Assembly (NCBI GenBank): GCA_044336205.1
Contig: CP172318.1
Location: forward strand, 496,001 to 560,000
Direction: 5' to 3'
DNA from: Ruoffia sp044336205
GTDB lineage: Bacteria > Bacillota > Bacilli > Lactobacillales > Aerococcaceae
DNA: 64,000 nucleotides
This document shows positions 27,092 to 36,787 of the stretch, in pieces. Below the pieces are notes generated by a model. The model worked only from the letters and a program-made list of their open reading frames with translations, had not been told where the DNA came from and searched no databases. Position numbers and translations under genes: made by a program. Numbering within the stretch: position 1 is the first letter of the stretch; each line of letters begins with the position of its first letter.

Positions 27092-28668
27092 GCCGCAAAA
27101 CAATTCAATTAATTGTGACGTCAGATACTCATGGCCATTGGTTGGATAGACCAGACAATCTTGAAGCCTCACTACTCAATACTTCGACGTGTATCAAAGC
27201 ATTACAAGGCAAGGACTCTGATATTAGCTTAACGATTGACCTTGGTGATTTTATTCAAGGATCATCCTTTGCGACTTATTTGAGCCAAGAGCATAAGGAC
27301 GGGAAAGTATTAGCCAGGGCAATGAATGCGATGGGGTATGATTATCAACTCATTGGTAATCATGAGTTTAACTTTGGAGCAGATTACCGCAATCATATCA
27401 TTCAAGATATTGAAGCGAAGATTTTGAATGCGAATATTATCGATGAAACGACTGATCAGCCGTTCTTAGGTAAAGCTTATGATATAATTGAGCGAGAAGG
27501 GATAAGAATTGGCATTGTCGGGGTGACGACCTCTTATATTCCTAACTGGGAACTTCCGGCCAACTATGAAGGTCTGAGATTCAATGATGCGTTTGAATCA
27601 GCCAAGTATTACGTTGATTTAGTACGTCCTCAAGTGGATTTATTAATCTTGGCTTATCACGGTGGCTTTGAGCGCGACCTTGATACTAATGAACCCTTAG
27701 AGGAGCTAACTAAAGAAAACCAAGGATCGCAAATGCTTAATGGCATCGAGGGTGTCGACGTCTTATTAACTGGCCACCAACACCGTGAGCTTAACCAATT
27801 AGTTAAGCAAACTTACGTCATGCAACCCGGATCTGTCGGCGATTTAGTTGGCGAAGTTATCATAGAAATGGATAAGGATAAGCATATCCAAGCTATGGAA
27901 GGATATCTACACGAGACCGACACTTACCCAGCTGATGAAGGATTAAAACAATTAATGGAACCGGAATTGACTCAGGGCTATGAGTGGTTACATGAAGTAT
28001 TGGGAACCGCGCCCCTTCTACAGACTACGACCGATCCATTGACCGCTCGAGTCGAAGGACATCCTTTTATAGAGATGCTGAATCAGATTCAACTGGACCT
28101 GACTGGAGCGGACTTTAGCGCAGTGGCGCTGGTGAATGATGCTTTTGTCAACTTTCATGGTGAGATTACGAATGAGATCTTGCTAAAGAGTTATCCATTC
28201 TACAATCTAATCTCAAAAGTGAATATTAAAGGTGAAGACTTATATAAAGTGATGGAGTTTAATTTGGAATACTTTGTCTTAGATGAAAAGACACAGACCA
28301 TGCAAGTCAATAAGGATTACATTATTCCTAAAGCCAAGCACTATAATTATGACCTATACAGTGGGATGATAACGATTGTTGATATGACGCAGGCCGTGGG
28401 TCAACGTGTCAAAGGAATTATTAACCAACGTAGCGGACAATTAATTAATCCGAACGAAAGTTATTCCGTTGCCTTATCACAATACCGTTCAGTAGGAGGC
28501 GGTAACTATAAATGGTACACTAAAGACAAAATTGAATCGATTTCAGATATCGATATCGCCAGTCTCATTAAAGTGGCACTCAAAGAATATACAGCTGAAA
28601 AATGGGATCGTATTAATTCAGACTATAGCCATGTTGTTTGGCAACCGGAAGTTAAACCAAAAAAATAA
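27088..28668 (+). CDS. 5'-nucleotidase / 2',3'-cyclic phosphodiesterase family metallophosphatase
   Basis: A 526-aa protein. The N-terminal metallophosphatase domain has TSDTHGHW (Asp13, His15), DLGDFIQGS, IGNHEFNFG (Asn91, His92), LAYHGGFE and LTGHQHREL. The C-terminal 5_nucleotid_C domain carries the FYNLISKVNIKGEDL region. It belongs to the UshA/YfkN group, but no signal peptide is visible, so it probably acts in the cytoplasm. It is translated from an ATG that overlaps the MBL-fold gene's stop. The substrate is likely a nucleotide or cyclic nucleotide. Confidence 0.8.
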   Translation: MSRKTIQLIVTSDTHGHWLDRPDNLEASLLNTSTCIKALQGKDSDISLTIDLGDFIQGSSFATYLSQEHKDGKVLARAMNAMGYDYQLIGNHEFNFGADYRNHIIQDIEAKILNANIIDETTDQPFLGKAYDIIEREGIRIGIVGVTTSYIPNWELPANYEGLRFNDAFESAKYYVDLVRPQVDLLILAYHGGFERDLDTNEPLEELTKENQGSQMLNGIEGVDVLLTGHQHRELNQLVKQTYVMQPGSVGDLVGEVIIEMDKDKHIQAMEGYLHETDTYPADEGLKQLMEPELTQGYEWLHEVLGTAPLLQTTTDPLTARVEGHPFIEMLNQIQLDLTGADFSAVALVNDAFVNFHGEITNEILLKSYPFYNLISKVNIKGEDLYKVMEFNLEYFVLDEKTQTMQVNKDYIIPKAKHYNYDLYSGMITIVDMTQAVGQRVKGIINQRSGQLINPNESYSVALSQYRSVGGGNYKWYTKDKIESISDIDIASLIKVALKEYTAEKWDRINSDYSHVVWQPEVKPKK

Positions 28669-28773
28669 ATATTAAATGAGAAAAATGATAATCGCATTAT
28701 TTTATGCGAAATTTACAAAAAATTAACAGTCAATTGTTATACTACATTAGCGTGAGAAAAATGAGGTGTAAAC

Positions 28774-29814
28774 GTGCAAGTAAGATTTGAAGATGTAACA
28801 TTAAAGTTTGGTGACAAGACTGTCCTTGATAGTATTAACTTTACTCTACCATCGAGTGAATTGATATCGTTTCTAGGACCAAGTGGTAGTGGTAAGTCAA
28901 CCACATTGTATCTAATATCCGGATTACTCGATGTCACTTCTGGAAAGATTTACTTTGATGATCAAGAAGTAACCAAACTTGACCCTGTCAAACGAGGTGT
29001 AGGGCTGGTATTCCAGAACTATGCATTGTATCCACATTTAACAGTATTAGAAAACATTATGTTCCCATTGAAGATGGCTAAAATGCCTAAAGCGGAACGT
29101 AAACGCATTGCGATTGAGATGGCTAATCTGACAAAGATTGGTGACCAATTAGACAAATACCCTCGCCAATTATCGGGTGGTCAACAACAAAGAGTGGCGA
29201 TTAGTCGAGCATTGGCGAAGTCTCCGTCAATCTTGCTTATGGATGAGCCGTTGAGTAACTTAGATGCTAGATTGCGTATTGAGATGCGTGAAGAGATTCG
29301 TCGGATTCAACAAGAGACTGGTGTAACAACTGTCTTTGTTACCCATGACCAAGAAGAAGCATTGAGTATTGCTGACCACGTGATGGTGCTAGATTCTGGT
29401 GAGATTCAACAAATGACCGATCCAGTGACTCTTTATGAGGATCCGAAAAACTTATTTATTGCAAAATTCATTGGCTCGCCGGTTATTAATACCTTTACTA
29501 AAGAGTCTGTATCATTGAATTCATCGCATCCATATTATCAAAGTGATTGGTATCACTTCGGAGTTCGAGCGGAACATCTTTACCGTTCAACATCTGAAGA
29601 CTTCTTATTAAAGGCTAATATTGAACGGATTGAACGCGTTGGTAAGGATGTTACCTTACATATGGTCAATGGCAATGAGAAGTTTATTGTCTCAGACATT
29701 GATATTGACGGATTAAATGACGGTGATACTTTATACTTTAACGCTAAGAGTCAACATGTTCTTTACTTCGATATAGAGGGGAACCGGCTGAAAGGCGGTA
29801 TAAAGGATGAATAA
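28774..29814 (+). CDS. Carbohydrate/glycerol-phosphate ABC transporter ATPase (UgpC/MalK-like)
   Basis: A 346-aa ATPase starting at GTG after GAGGTG. Motifs are Walker A GPSGSGKSTTLYL, signature LSGGQQQRVAISRAL, Walker B ILLMDEPLSNLDARL, and the switch histidine in VFVTHDQEEALS. A C-terminal TOBE/OB region (about 235-346) is typical of CUT1-class importers. It overlaps the first permease by 8 bases. A -10-like TATACT at 28738-28743 may provide a promoter separate from the nucleotidase pair upstream. Confidence 0.88.
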   Translation: MQVRFEDVTLKFGDKTVLDSINFTLPSSELISFLGPSGSGKSTTLYLISGLLDVTSGKIYFDDQEVTKLDPVKRGVGLVFQNYALYPHLTVLENIMFPLKMAKMPKAERKRIAIEMANLTKIGDQLDKYPRQLSGGQQQRVAISRALAKSPSILLMDEPLSNLDARLRIEMREEIRRIQQETGVTTVFVTHDQEEALSIADHVMVLDSGEIQQMTDPVTLYEDPKNLFIAKFIGSPVINTFTKESVSLNSSHPYYQSDWYHFGVRAEHLYRSTSEDFLLKANIERIERVGKDVTLHMVNGNEKFIVSDIDIDGLNDGDTLYFNAKSQHVLYFDIEGNRLKGGIKDE

Positions 29815-30703
29815 AAAGCCAACAGTTAAAAGTACTTTAACAGCCTTATTATACTTAGCTCCAGCATTGATTTTTATTGGTATCTTTACGATTTATCCAA
29901 TTTTTAAATCTATCGATATGAGTTTTTATACAGATTTTAGTATTTTTACGGGTGAGGTAAAGGCAAGAGGTATGGATAATTACCAAGAGTTATTATCTGA
30001 TCCTGACTTTTATAAGGCACTGAAGAATACAGCCCTTTATGTCATTGGCGTTGTACCAGCATCGATTATTATTTCGCTGTTTATTGCAGTCTTATTGAAT
30101 GCTGTTCCGAAGTTTCAAAGCTTCTTCAGGTCAGTGTACTTCCTACCCTTTGTTACGAGTACGGTTGCTATCTCAGTCGTATGGAGTTGGTTATACCATT
30201 CAAGGTATGGCTTAATTAACCATATGTTAGGGTGGGTCGGCATTGATCCCGTTAACTGGTTAGGTGACCCTGATAATGCGATGTTATCAGTCATTATTAT
30301 GGCTATCTGGAAGGGGCTTGGCTTTAATATTCTACTGCTTCTAGTAGGTTTAAGTAATATTAGTGATAACTATTATAAGGCTGCTAAAGTAGATGGTGCG
30401 GGTGTTTGGGCAAGGTTTACCCATATTACGATTCCTTTATTAAGACCGACCTTATTCCTACTTTCAGTAATTGGAATTATCAATTCATCTAAAGTATTTG
30501 ATGAAATTTTCGCCTTATTCAGTGGACGGCCAGGACCAGCAGGATCTGCTACAACCATTGTCTATTACTTATTCCGTAAGTTCTATGAACAGTTTGATTA
30601 TGGAGTTGCGGCGGCAGCAGGGATTGTGCTATTCCTAATCGTGTTAGTCATTACCATTATTCAATACGTAGGTAATCAATACTTTGAGAAGAGGGGTGGC
30701 TAA
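29807..30703 (+). CDS. ABC transporter permease, UgpA/MalF type
   Basis: A 298-aa inner-membrane permease of the CUT1 class with six hydrophobic helices. The coupling loop YYKAAKVDGAGVWARFTHIT carries the EAA-like motif that docks on the ATPase. FLPFVTSTVAISVVWSWLYH is a typical UgpA helix. It overlaps the ATPase gene upstream and lies next to the second permease. Confidence 0.88.
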   Translation: MNKKPTVKSTLTALLYLAPALIFIGIFTIYPIFKSIDMSFYTDFSIFTGEVKARGMDNYQELLSDPDFYKALKNTALYVIGVVPASIIISLFIAVLLNAVPKFQSFFRSVYFLPFVTSTVAISVVWSWLYHSRYGLINHMLGWVGIDPVNWLGDPDNAMLSVIIMAIWKGLGFNILLLLVGLSNISDNYYKAAKVDGAGVWARFTHITIPLLRPTLFLLSVIGIINSSKVFDEIFALFSGRPGPAGSATTIVYYLFRKFYEQFDYGVAAAAGIVLFLIVLVITIIQYVGNQYFEKRGG

Positions 30704-30704
30704 G

Positions 30705-31526
30705 ATGAAGAAGTTTTTACAATATTTTTCAATTTATTTAGTGTTATTTTTGGGTGGTTTGTTAATGATTTTGCCGTTCTTTTGGATGGTTTCAACGTCG
30801 TTGAAGTCAGCAGGAGAAGCGATTGCGATGCCACCTTCATGGCTTCCAAGTGATTGGTTGTTCTCTAACTACCAGAAAGCTCTTGAAGCTGCACCGTTCG
30901 CTCGATATTTCTTAAACAGTGTGATTGTGACTGTCGCTTCCACTGCGGGTGAACTATTCACTAGCATCTTGGCAGCTTATGCCTTTGCTAGACTTAAATT
31001 TTGGGGTAAAGATATTATTTTTCTAATACTACTTGCGACGATGATGGTTCCTGGTGAATTAATGACAATTCCTAACTTCGTAACTTTAGCGAATTGGGAC
31101 TTGATTAATACTTATTGGGCACTGATTATTCCTTGGTTAGCGAGTGTATTCTCAATCTTTACTCTGAAGCAATCGTTTGAATCCGTTCCGGATGCTTTAT
31201 ATTATTCAGCCAAAGTTGATGGAAGTAGTGACTGGCGGTTCTTATGGGAGATGCTCGTTCCATTATCTCAATCATCGATTGTTGCTGTGATGATCTTAAA
31301 GGTTATCGGAAGTTGGAATTCATTCATGTGGCCGTTAATTGTAACGAACGAGACGAAGTACCGTACATTACCAGTTGGGCTTCAAGCGTTCACTACAGAA
31401 GCTGGAACGAAGTTTGAATTACTTATGGCTGCTTCTACGATTGTTATTGTTCCTATGGTTATTATCTATCTATTGTTGCAACGTTACATTATTCAAGGTA
31501 TCTCGAACTCTGGTGTCAAAGGTTAA
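30705..31526 (+). CDS. ABC transporter permease, UgpE/MalG type
   Basis: A 273-aa second permease of the CUT1 importer. The coupling loop is YYSAKVDGSSDWRFLWEM. The N-terminal ILPFFWMVSTSLKS is the family hallmark. The frame is open from 30684, but ATG 30705 has GAGGGGTGG upstream and avoids overlap with the first permease. Confidence 0.88.
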   Translation: MKKFLQYFSIYLVLFLGGLLMILPFFWMVSTSLKSAGEAIAMPPSWLPSDWLFSNYQKALEAAPFARYFLNSVIVTVASTAGELFTSILAAYAFARLKFWGKDIIFLILLATMMVPGELMTIPNFVTLANWDLINTYWALIIPWLASVFSIFTLKQSFESVPDALYYSAKVDGSSDWRFLWEMLVPLSQSSIVAVMILKVIGSWNSFMWPLIVTNETKYRTLPVGLQAFTTEAGTKFELLMAASTIVIVPMVIIYLLLQRYIIQGISNSGVKG

Positions 31527-31560
31527 TGATAAGTATATGTCCTCAGGAGGGAATTATAGA

Positions 31561-32841
31561 ATGAAGAAATTTAAATTAGCAACAGCTGCCCTTGCTGCAG
31601 CTATGTCAGTGAGTGTATTCTCACCATTTACAACTCAAGCTCAAGAAGAACCTGTCGAAGTGACATTCTGGCATGCTATGAATGGTCCGCATCAAGAGAT
31701 GATCACAGAACTTGTTGAAGGATTCAACGAATCACAAGATCAATACGTAGTTGTAGAGCAAAACCAAGGAGATTACAGTACTTTATCTCAAAGTATTATG
31801 GCTTCAGGTGTGTCGGGTGACTTACCAACCCTAGCTCAATTAACAAGCTCAAACACACCTGACTACCGTGATCAAGGATTACTTACTCCATTAGATGCGT
31901 ATTTAACTGAAGAAAATGGTTGGAGTCAAGAACTTAAAGATGGAATCTTCGAAGGATTCATGACTGGTGTTACTTATGAAGATGGAATTTATGCGATGCC
32001 ATTCTCTAAATCAGTTCGCTTAATGTACGTGAACCAAGACTTATTAGATGAAGTTGAAGCAGAAATTCCTAGAACTTGGGAAGAAGTTAAAGCTTTAGGT
32101 GAAGCTTTAGATGAAGCGGGTATTGAGAACGAAGCCATGGGACTTGAGAATTCAATCTCAATGGAAGTAGAAACAATGGCTCGCCAAAACGGAGCAGAAT
32201 GGATCTCATCAGACTTATCAACGGTAGATATTGCTTCTGAAACAGCTGTTGAACCAGTAAACTTTATTAAAGATTTAATTAACAATGGTCACGTACGTCA
32301 AGCTGGTGAAGATGGATTCATGTCAGGACCATTCTCACAAGGTGAGACAGCCTTATATATTGGCTCTTCAGCAGGATTACCACACGTATTACCAGGTATT
32401 GAAGAGAACAGTATTAATATGGTAACGGCAGAAATTCCTGTCTTCAACGAAGGTGAAAACTTAACATTATTCGCAGGGAATGACTTAGGTGTATTCGCAT
32501 CAGCCTCTGAAGAAGAGCGTGCAGGTGCTGCAGCATTCTTAGCTTACTTATTAGAAGCAGATAATACAGCTAAATGGGCAATTGGAACAGGTTACTTACC
32601 AATTACTAAAGCTGGTTTAGAAACTGACCTATGGCAAGATTACTTAGCAGAGAACCCATACGTTGAAGCAGCTTCAGCTGAATTAGAGTATGGTCAATCA
32701 CAAGTTCCTTACGTTGGATCTTCAGAAGTATTCAGCGAGATTGAATTAGCATTAGAGAACATCATGATCAATGATGCGGATACTCAAGCAGAGATGCAAG
32801 TAATTGAAGACCTTGTAAAAGGACACCTGGGTGTAGAATAA
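31561..32841 (+). CDS. Extracellular solute-binding protein, UgpB-like, without lipobox
   Basis: A 426-aa SBP_bac_1 protein. It begins at ATG 31561 with AGGAGGG upstream; an open frame from 31375 merely overlaps the permease gene. The signal peptide ends around SPFTTQAQE and contains no cysteine, so the mature protein would not be lipidated. FWHAMNGPHQEMITELV and NQGDYSTLSQSIMASG are characteristic of glycerol-3-phosphate (UgpB) binding proteins, and MPFSKSVRLMYVNQDLL is a ligand-contact region. Glycerol-3-phosphate or a related phosphodiester is the likely substrate, but other sugars are possible. Confidence 0.8.
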   Translation: MKKFKLATAALAAAMSVSVFSPFTTQAQEEPVEVTFWHAMNGPHQEMITELVEGFNESQDQYVVVEQNQGDYSTLSQSIMASGVSGDLPTLAQLTSSNTPDYRDQGLLTPLDAYLTEENGWSQELKDGIFEGFMTGVTYEDGIYAMPFSKSVRLMYVNQDLLDEVEAEIPRTWEEVKALGEALDEAGIENEAMGLENSISMEVETMARQNGAEWISSDLSTVDIASETAVEPVNFIKDLINNGHVRQAGEDGFMSGPFSQGETALYIGSSAGLPHVLPGIEENSINMVTAEIPVFNEGENLTLFAGNDLGVFASASEEERAGAAAFLAYLLEADNTAKWAIGTGYLPITKAGLETDLWQDYLAENPYVEAASAELEYGQSQVPYVGSSEVFSEIELALENIMINDADTQAEMQVIEDLVKGHLGVE

Positions 32842-32894
32842 GTCATAATGCACCAACAATAGAATAGATAACAAGGAGTTTCATTGATTCGAAC

Positions 32895-32942
32895 AGAACG
32901 GTTAGGCTTCTTATATAAGAAGCCTGGCCGTTCTATTTGTTT
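32895..32942 (+). terminator. Intrinsic terminator of the Ugp-like operon
   Basis: AGAACGGTTAGGCTTC pairs with GAAGCCTGGCCGTTCT around TTATATAA, followed by ATTTGTTT. Confidence 0.85.
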
Positions 32943-33032
32943 CTGATGGAACTTTTTTAGATAGAATGCAGTAAAGACAACTGATATAATAAAGAAGTTG
33001 TCAGATGATTTTAAAGAATAAGGAGGAATTCA

Positions 33033-34276
33033 ATGAAAGAAAGGAAAGTTTTTTACGGTTGGTGGGTTGTAGTTGGGATTGTGATCAATTTATCACTTCT
33101 GGGACCTGCAGCAGTGGCGATTGCTAACTTATTCCAGACAGCAGTAACGACAGAATTTGGAATTAGTAATAGTGCGTTCGCCATTAATAATGTCTTAGTA
33201 TTAGGGATTGGAATCTTCATCTCGCCGATTGTATCTCGATTATTATCAGGAGATAAATTCAAGTTAACTTATCTAGCAGGTGTATTATCCTATATTATAG
33301 GGCTAGTGGGATATAGTTTCTCACAAAACATTTATAACTTCTACTTCTTTTCATTGTTTTTAGGTACTGGTTTTATTACATCAACGATTATACCAGCCAG
33401 TATCCTGATCAATAATTGGTTTATTGATAAGCGAGGTTTAGCCTTAAGCATTGCTTTATCAGGATTAGGAATTGGAGGGTTTATTCTAAGTCCCTTAGTT
33501 ACTGCCTTAATCTCAAGCTTAGAGTGGAGAATGACCTATCAAATTTACGCAGGACTTATCGCTGTGCTTGTCATTCCAACTAGCTTATTCCTTATTCGAT
33601 TCAAGCCTGAAGATATGGAATTAGTGGCATTGGAATCTGAAAATATCGACGAAACAGCGACGAATTCAAGTTCTCAAGTAGACTCCGGTAAAGTTAGATT
33701 AACCGTCTCACAATCATTGAAGAAGCCTTTTTCATCTTATTGATTGTTGGAACATTCGTGAATGGTTTAGTGAATAACGGAGGCTTAGGACAATTCCCAC
33801 CAGCTCTAACTATTCAACATGGGGCAGGCTTCTCTTCAATTATCGTTTCTTTATATTCAATTGTAGGAATCCTAGGAAAGTTATTACTAGGTCATGTGAG
33901 TGATAAGTATGGTGTTAAAGCTGGTATTATCTATACGACCATTGGCTTCGTAGCAACTTATGCCTTAATGTTGTTCTCAGATGTTCAATTTGCTGTGTAT
34001 ACAATGGCAGTCTTATTCGGAATTTCGAATGCGAATGCGACAGTGCTTGCACCGTTATTGACCAATGCCATCTTCCCATCGAATGAATACTCTGAAGCAT
34101 ACGGTTTCGTTCAAAGTGGATCTCAATTCGGAATGGCTGCCGGTTCCTTTGCGGTAGCAAGTATTGCTGATTTAAGCGGTGGCTACTCATTATCATGGAT
34201 TATTATGATGATACTGTGTGTAGTTGCAGGCTTATGCTGGTACTTTGCAATATCTAGAGCTAAGAAATATTCATAA
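33033..34276 (+). pseudogene. MFS transporter (OFA-like), interrupted by a one-base frameshift
   Basis: Two adjacent frames (to 33743 and from 33740) encode the N- and C-terminal six-helix halves of one major-facilitator protein. The first half has GWWVVVGIVINLSLLGP and WFIDKRGLALSIALSG; the second has LGHVSDKYGVKAG, the conserved loop between helices 8 and 9. The frame breaks at 33718-33726, where TTGAAGAAGCC would need one more G to read LKEAFFILLIVGTF. No partner genes hint at the substrate. It is either a recent pseudogene or a sequencing error. Confidence 0.8.
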
Positions 34277-34289
34277 TATTACAAAGAAA

Positions 34290-34338
34290 CACCTTCGAGT
34301 GAACGCCAATTTAATGGCATCAGGTCGAAGGTGTTTTT
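34290..34338. terminator. Bidirectional terminator between convergent transporter genes
   Basis: ACACCTTCGAGTGAACGCCA pairs with TGGCATCAGGTCGAAGGTGT, with A and T runs on either side. Confidence 0.82.
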
Positions 34339-34354
34339 AGTTAATATTAAATAA

Positions 34355-35818
34355 TTAAATGCTAGCCATAACGATAAAGTTGAGAATGAATAATCCCATT
34401 GAAATCCATAAGATCGGGTGGACTTCTTTGGCTTCACCCTTAACAATCTTTACTAATCCATAAGTGATGAATCCAGCAGCAATACCGTTAGAGATTGAAT
34501 AAGCTAACCCCATGAATACAGAAGTAAAGAAAGCTGGGACAGCAACTGAGAAATCAGACCACTCAATATCTGCAAAGCTTGATACCATTAGAATCCCAAC
34601 AATAATTAATGCTGGTGCTGTAGCTGTTGCAGGAACTATACTAATTAATGGCGCTAAGAAAGCCGTTAGTAAGAAGCAGATAGCCGTTGCAACAGAAGTT
34701 AATCCAGAACGTCCACCCGCACCAATTCCCGCTGCAGACTCTACGAATGTTGTTGTGTTTGATGTTCCGAAGATAGCACCAAAGACTGTACCAACTGAAT
34801 CAGCGAATAATGCACGATCCATCTTAGAAGTAATTCCTGTTGAATCTTCCAATTCTTGAATATCTTTATTTGTGAAGATGCCAGTGCGGCGACCTGTTCC
34901 AATGAACGTTCCAATCGTATCAAAGACATCAGATAAACTAAAAGCAAAAATAGTCATTACCACAACCGGCAGCTTACTTATATCTGAGAACAAGGAAGGG
35001 AGTCCTTCTGCCGTAAAGATGACACCAAATGTTTGACCTAATTCGGTAAACGCATTACCGATAGAGTTTTCAGAGAAATCAATGGCAGATAAATCAACCA
35101 ATCCTGAAACAATAGATAATAATGTTGTAGCAATAATACCAATTAAGATAGCACCTTGAACGTTAAGCAACATTAAAGCGATCGTAATGAATAAACCAAC
35201 AATAACAACTAAAACCGAAGCTTGTGTAACATCTACAAGTTCAGGTAAGATACCACCGCTAGTTACAACCGTCTCTACCACACCATTCACACTAGCAGTA
35301 GGGTCTTGACCATTGACTGAGATAATGTTAGTTACATCAGAAGTAAACTGTAGTAAACCAGCATTTTTAATACCCAGATAACCAATGAAGACACCAATTC
35401 CTGCAGAAATAGCATGTTGTAAGAATTCAGGAATAGCTAGGATTAACATCTTGCGAACTTTAGTTACTGTGATTAACACATTAATAATTCCACAGATGAA
35501 TACCATTGATAAAGCTTCTTGCCAAGTAAATCCTAAAGCAAAAACAACAGTATATGTGAAGAAAGCATTTAATCCCATTCCAGGTGCCAACGCATAAGGT
35601 ACATTAGCGAATAAACCAATAAATAATGTCGAGATAGCTGAAGCAAACAAAGTTGCTAAGAAGACTGCTTGAGATGGCATTCCAGATAAAGATAAGATGC
35701 TCGGGTTGACGAATACAATATACGACATAGCTAAGTAAGTGGTCACACCCGCTATAATTTCTTTTGAAACGGTCGTATTCAATTCATCTAATTTAAAGAA
35801 ACGATTCAACGCGTTCAT
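34355..35818 (-). CDS. NCS2-family purine permease (PbuG/AzgA-like)
   Basis: A 487-aa membrane transporter. ATG 35818 has AGGAGG seven bases upstream; the open frame extends further to 35890 without a ribosome site. Family landmarks include YALAPGMGLNAFFTYTVVF, GIGVFIGYLGIKNAGL and, in the C-half, FDTIGTFIGTGRRTG and GTSNTTTFVESAAGIGAGGRSG. The AzgA-like subgroup takes up guanine, hypoxanthine or adenine by proton symport. Two inverted PurBox-like sites lie about 70 bases upstream, consistent with control by PurR. Confidence 0.87.
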   Translation of the reverse strand: MNALNRFFKLDELNTTVSKEIIAGVTTYLAMSYIVFVNPSILSLSGMPSQAVFLATLFASAISTLFIGLFANVPYALAPGMGLNAFFTYTVVFALGFTWQEALSMVFICGIINVLITVTKVRKMLILAIPEFLQHAISAGIGVFIGYLGIKNAGLLQFTSDVTNIISVNGQDPTASVNGVVETVVTSGGILPELVDVTQASVLVVIVGLFITIALMLLNVQGAILIGIIATTLLSIVSGLVDLSAIDFSENSIGNAFTELGQTFGVIFTAEGLPSLFSDISKLPVVVMTIFAFSLSDVFDTIGTFIGTGRRTGIFTNKDIQELEDSTGITSKMDRALFADSVGTVFGAIFGTSNTTTFVESAAGIGAGGRSGLTSVATAICFLLTAFLAPLISIVPATATAPALIIVGILMVSSFADIEWSDFSVAVPAFFTSVFMGLAYSISNGIAAGFITYGLVKIVKGEAKEVHPILWISMGLFILNFIVMASI

Positions 35819-35887
35819 TTGATTCCTCCTAATATGTAATACGCAAGTTAGTATACCAATGGCCAGTAGAGAAGGCAATTTAAGAAA

Positions 35888-35921
35888 CAAACAATCGTGA
35901 ACTCTGACATATAATTGTTCG
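35888..35921 (-). promoter_or_regulatory. Pair of PurBox-like PurR sites
   Basis: Read on the minus strand, CGAACAATTAT (35911-35921) is followed about 15 bases later by an inverted ATTGTTTG (35888-35895). PurR sites in Firmicutes are CGAAC-type boxes, often in inverted pairs with about this spacing. The arms can also form a hairpin. No purine-riboswitch core was found. Confidence 0.5.
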
Positions 35922-36073
35922 TGTTTTAGTTTACTCTAGAAATTCTGATAATTATTTTATATAATTAAACACTATCAGTTAATCCTTATAAGAGAAGGGT
36001 TTACAAGTTTGAAAGCATTATGAACTAACGATATATGTTATAATAACTCATACGAGGAAGAGGGTGTACAATT

Positions 36074-36778
36074 ATGTCTAAATCAAAAGCCTTTGTCATT
36101 GGTGATATTCACGGAATGTTTCATTCATTAGAGGTCATGCTATCGCATTGGCGTCGTGAAGAAGAACAACTAATCATGGTTGGTGATTATATTGATCGTG
36201 GACCAAATTCAGACTTAGTGCTTCAACAAGTTAGGGAATTACAAGAGGAATACCAAGCTATTCTTTTGCGTGGAAATCATGAACAGCTATTAATTAATTA
36301 CTTGAAGAACCCTAAGAAAGAATGGCTATTATACCAACAAAATGGTGGGTCTACGACTTTATCGCAATTACTAAAGATCACAGTTGAAGAGATTGATGAG
36401 AGCTCACCAGAGGAAATTGCTGCGAAAGTGAAGGAACAGGAACCATGGCTAGAAACTTGGCTCAACGACCTTGTATATTACACGACCTTTGGTGATAACC
36501 TAATCGTTCACGCCGGTGTTGACTTAAATAAGGCAAACTGGCGTCACACATCCTTACATAACTTTTTGTGGATACGCGAAAGTTTCCATTTTGGTGATAA
36601 TAATACCGGAAAGACTATTATTTTTGGCCATACCCCTGTACAGACCTTACATGATACATTAGATCCTTGGGTACGAGATAATAAGTGGGGAATCGATGGA
36701 GGGAATGTGTATGGAGGGAGTCTGATAGGCTTACGCATTGACAAAGAAGGCGTTAATGATGCAGTTGTACTTAGATAG
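36074..36778 (+). CDS. Serine/threonine-type metallophosphatase (PrpE/ApaH-like)
   Basis: A 234-aa calcineurin-like phosphoesterase. The metal signature blocks are complete: GDIHGMFH, GDYIDRGPNSD, LRGNHEQ, VHAGVD and FGHTPVQ. PPP-family enzymes of this size in Firmicutes include PrpE-type diadenosine tetraphosphatases and protein phosphatases. AGGAAGAGGGTG lies ahead of the ATG. Tex follows 9 bases after the stop and is probably co-transcribed. Confidence 0.82.
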   Translation: MSKSKAFVIGDIHGMFHSLEVMLSHWRREEEQLIMVGDYIDRGPNSDLVLQQVRELQEEYQAILLRGNHEQLLINYLKNPKKEWLLYQQNGGSTTLSQLLKITVEEIDESSPEEIAAKVKEQEPWLETWLNDLVYYTTFGDNLIVHAGVDLNKANWRHTSLHNFLWIRESFHFGDNNTGKTIIFGHTPVQTLHDTLDPWVRDNKWGIDGGNVYGGSLIGLRIDKEGVNDAVVLR

Positions 36779-36787
36779 GAGATAAGA

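Noticed and set aside
31375..31560. N-terminal extension of the UgpB-like binding protein
   Set aside because: It overlaps the UgpE-like permease in another frame, lacks a ribosome site, and would bury the signal peptide; ATG 31561 has AGGAGGG.
35822..36060. Purine riboswitch upstream of the purine permease
   Set aside because: The conserved three-way junction core could not be found; a PurBox-like inverted pair explains the dyad better.
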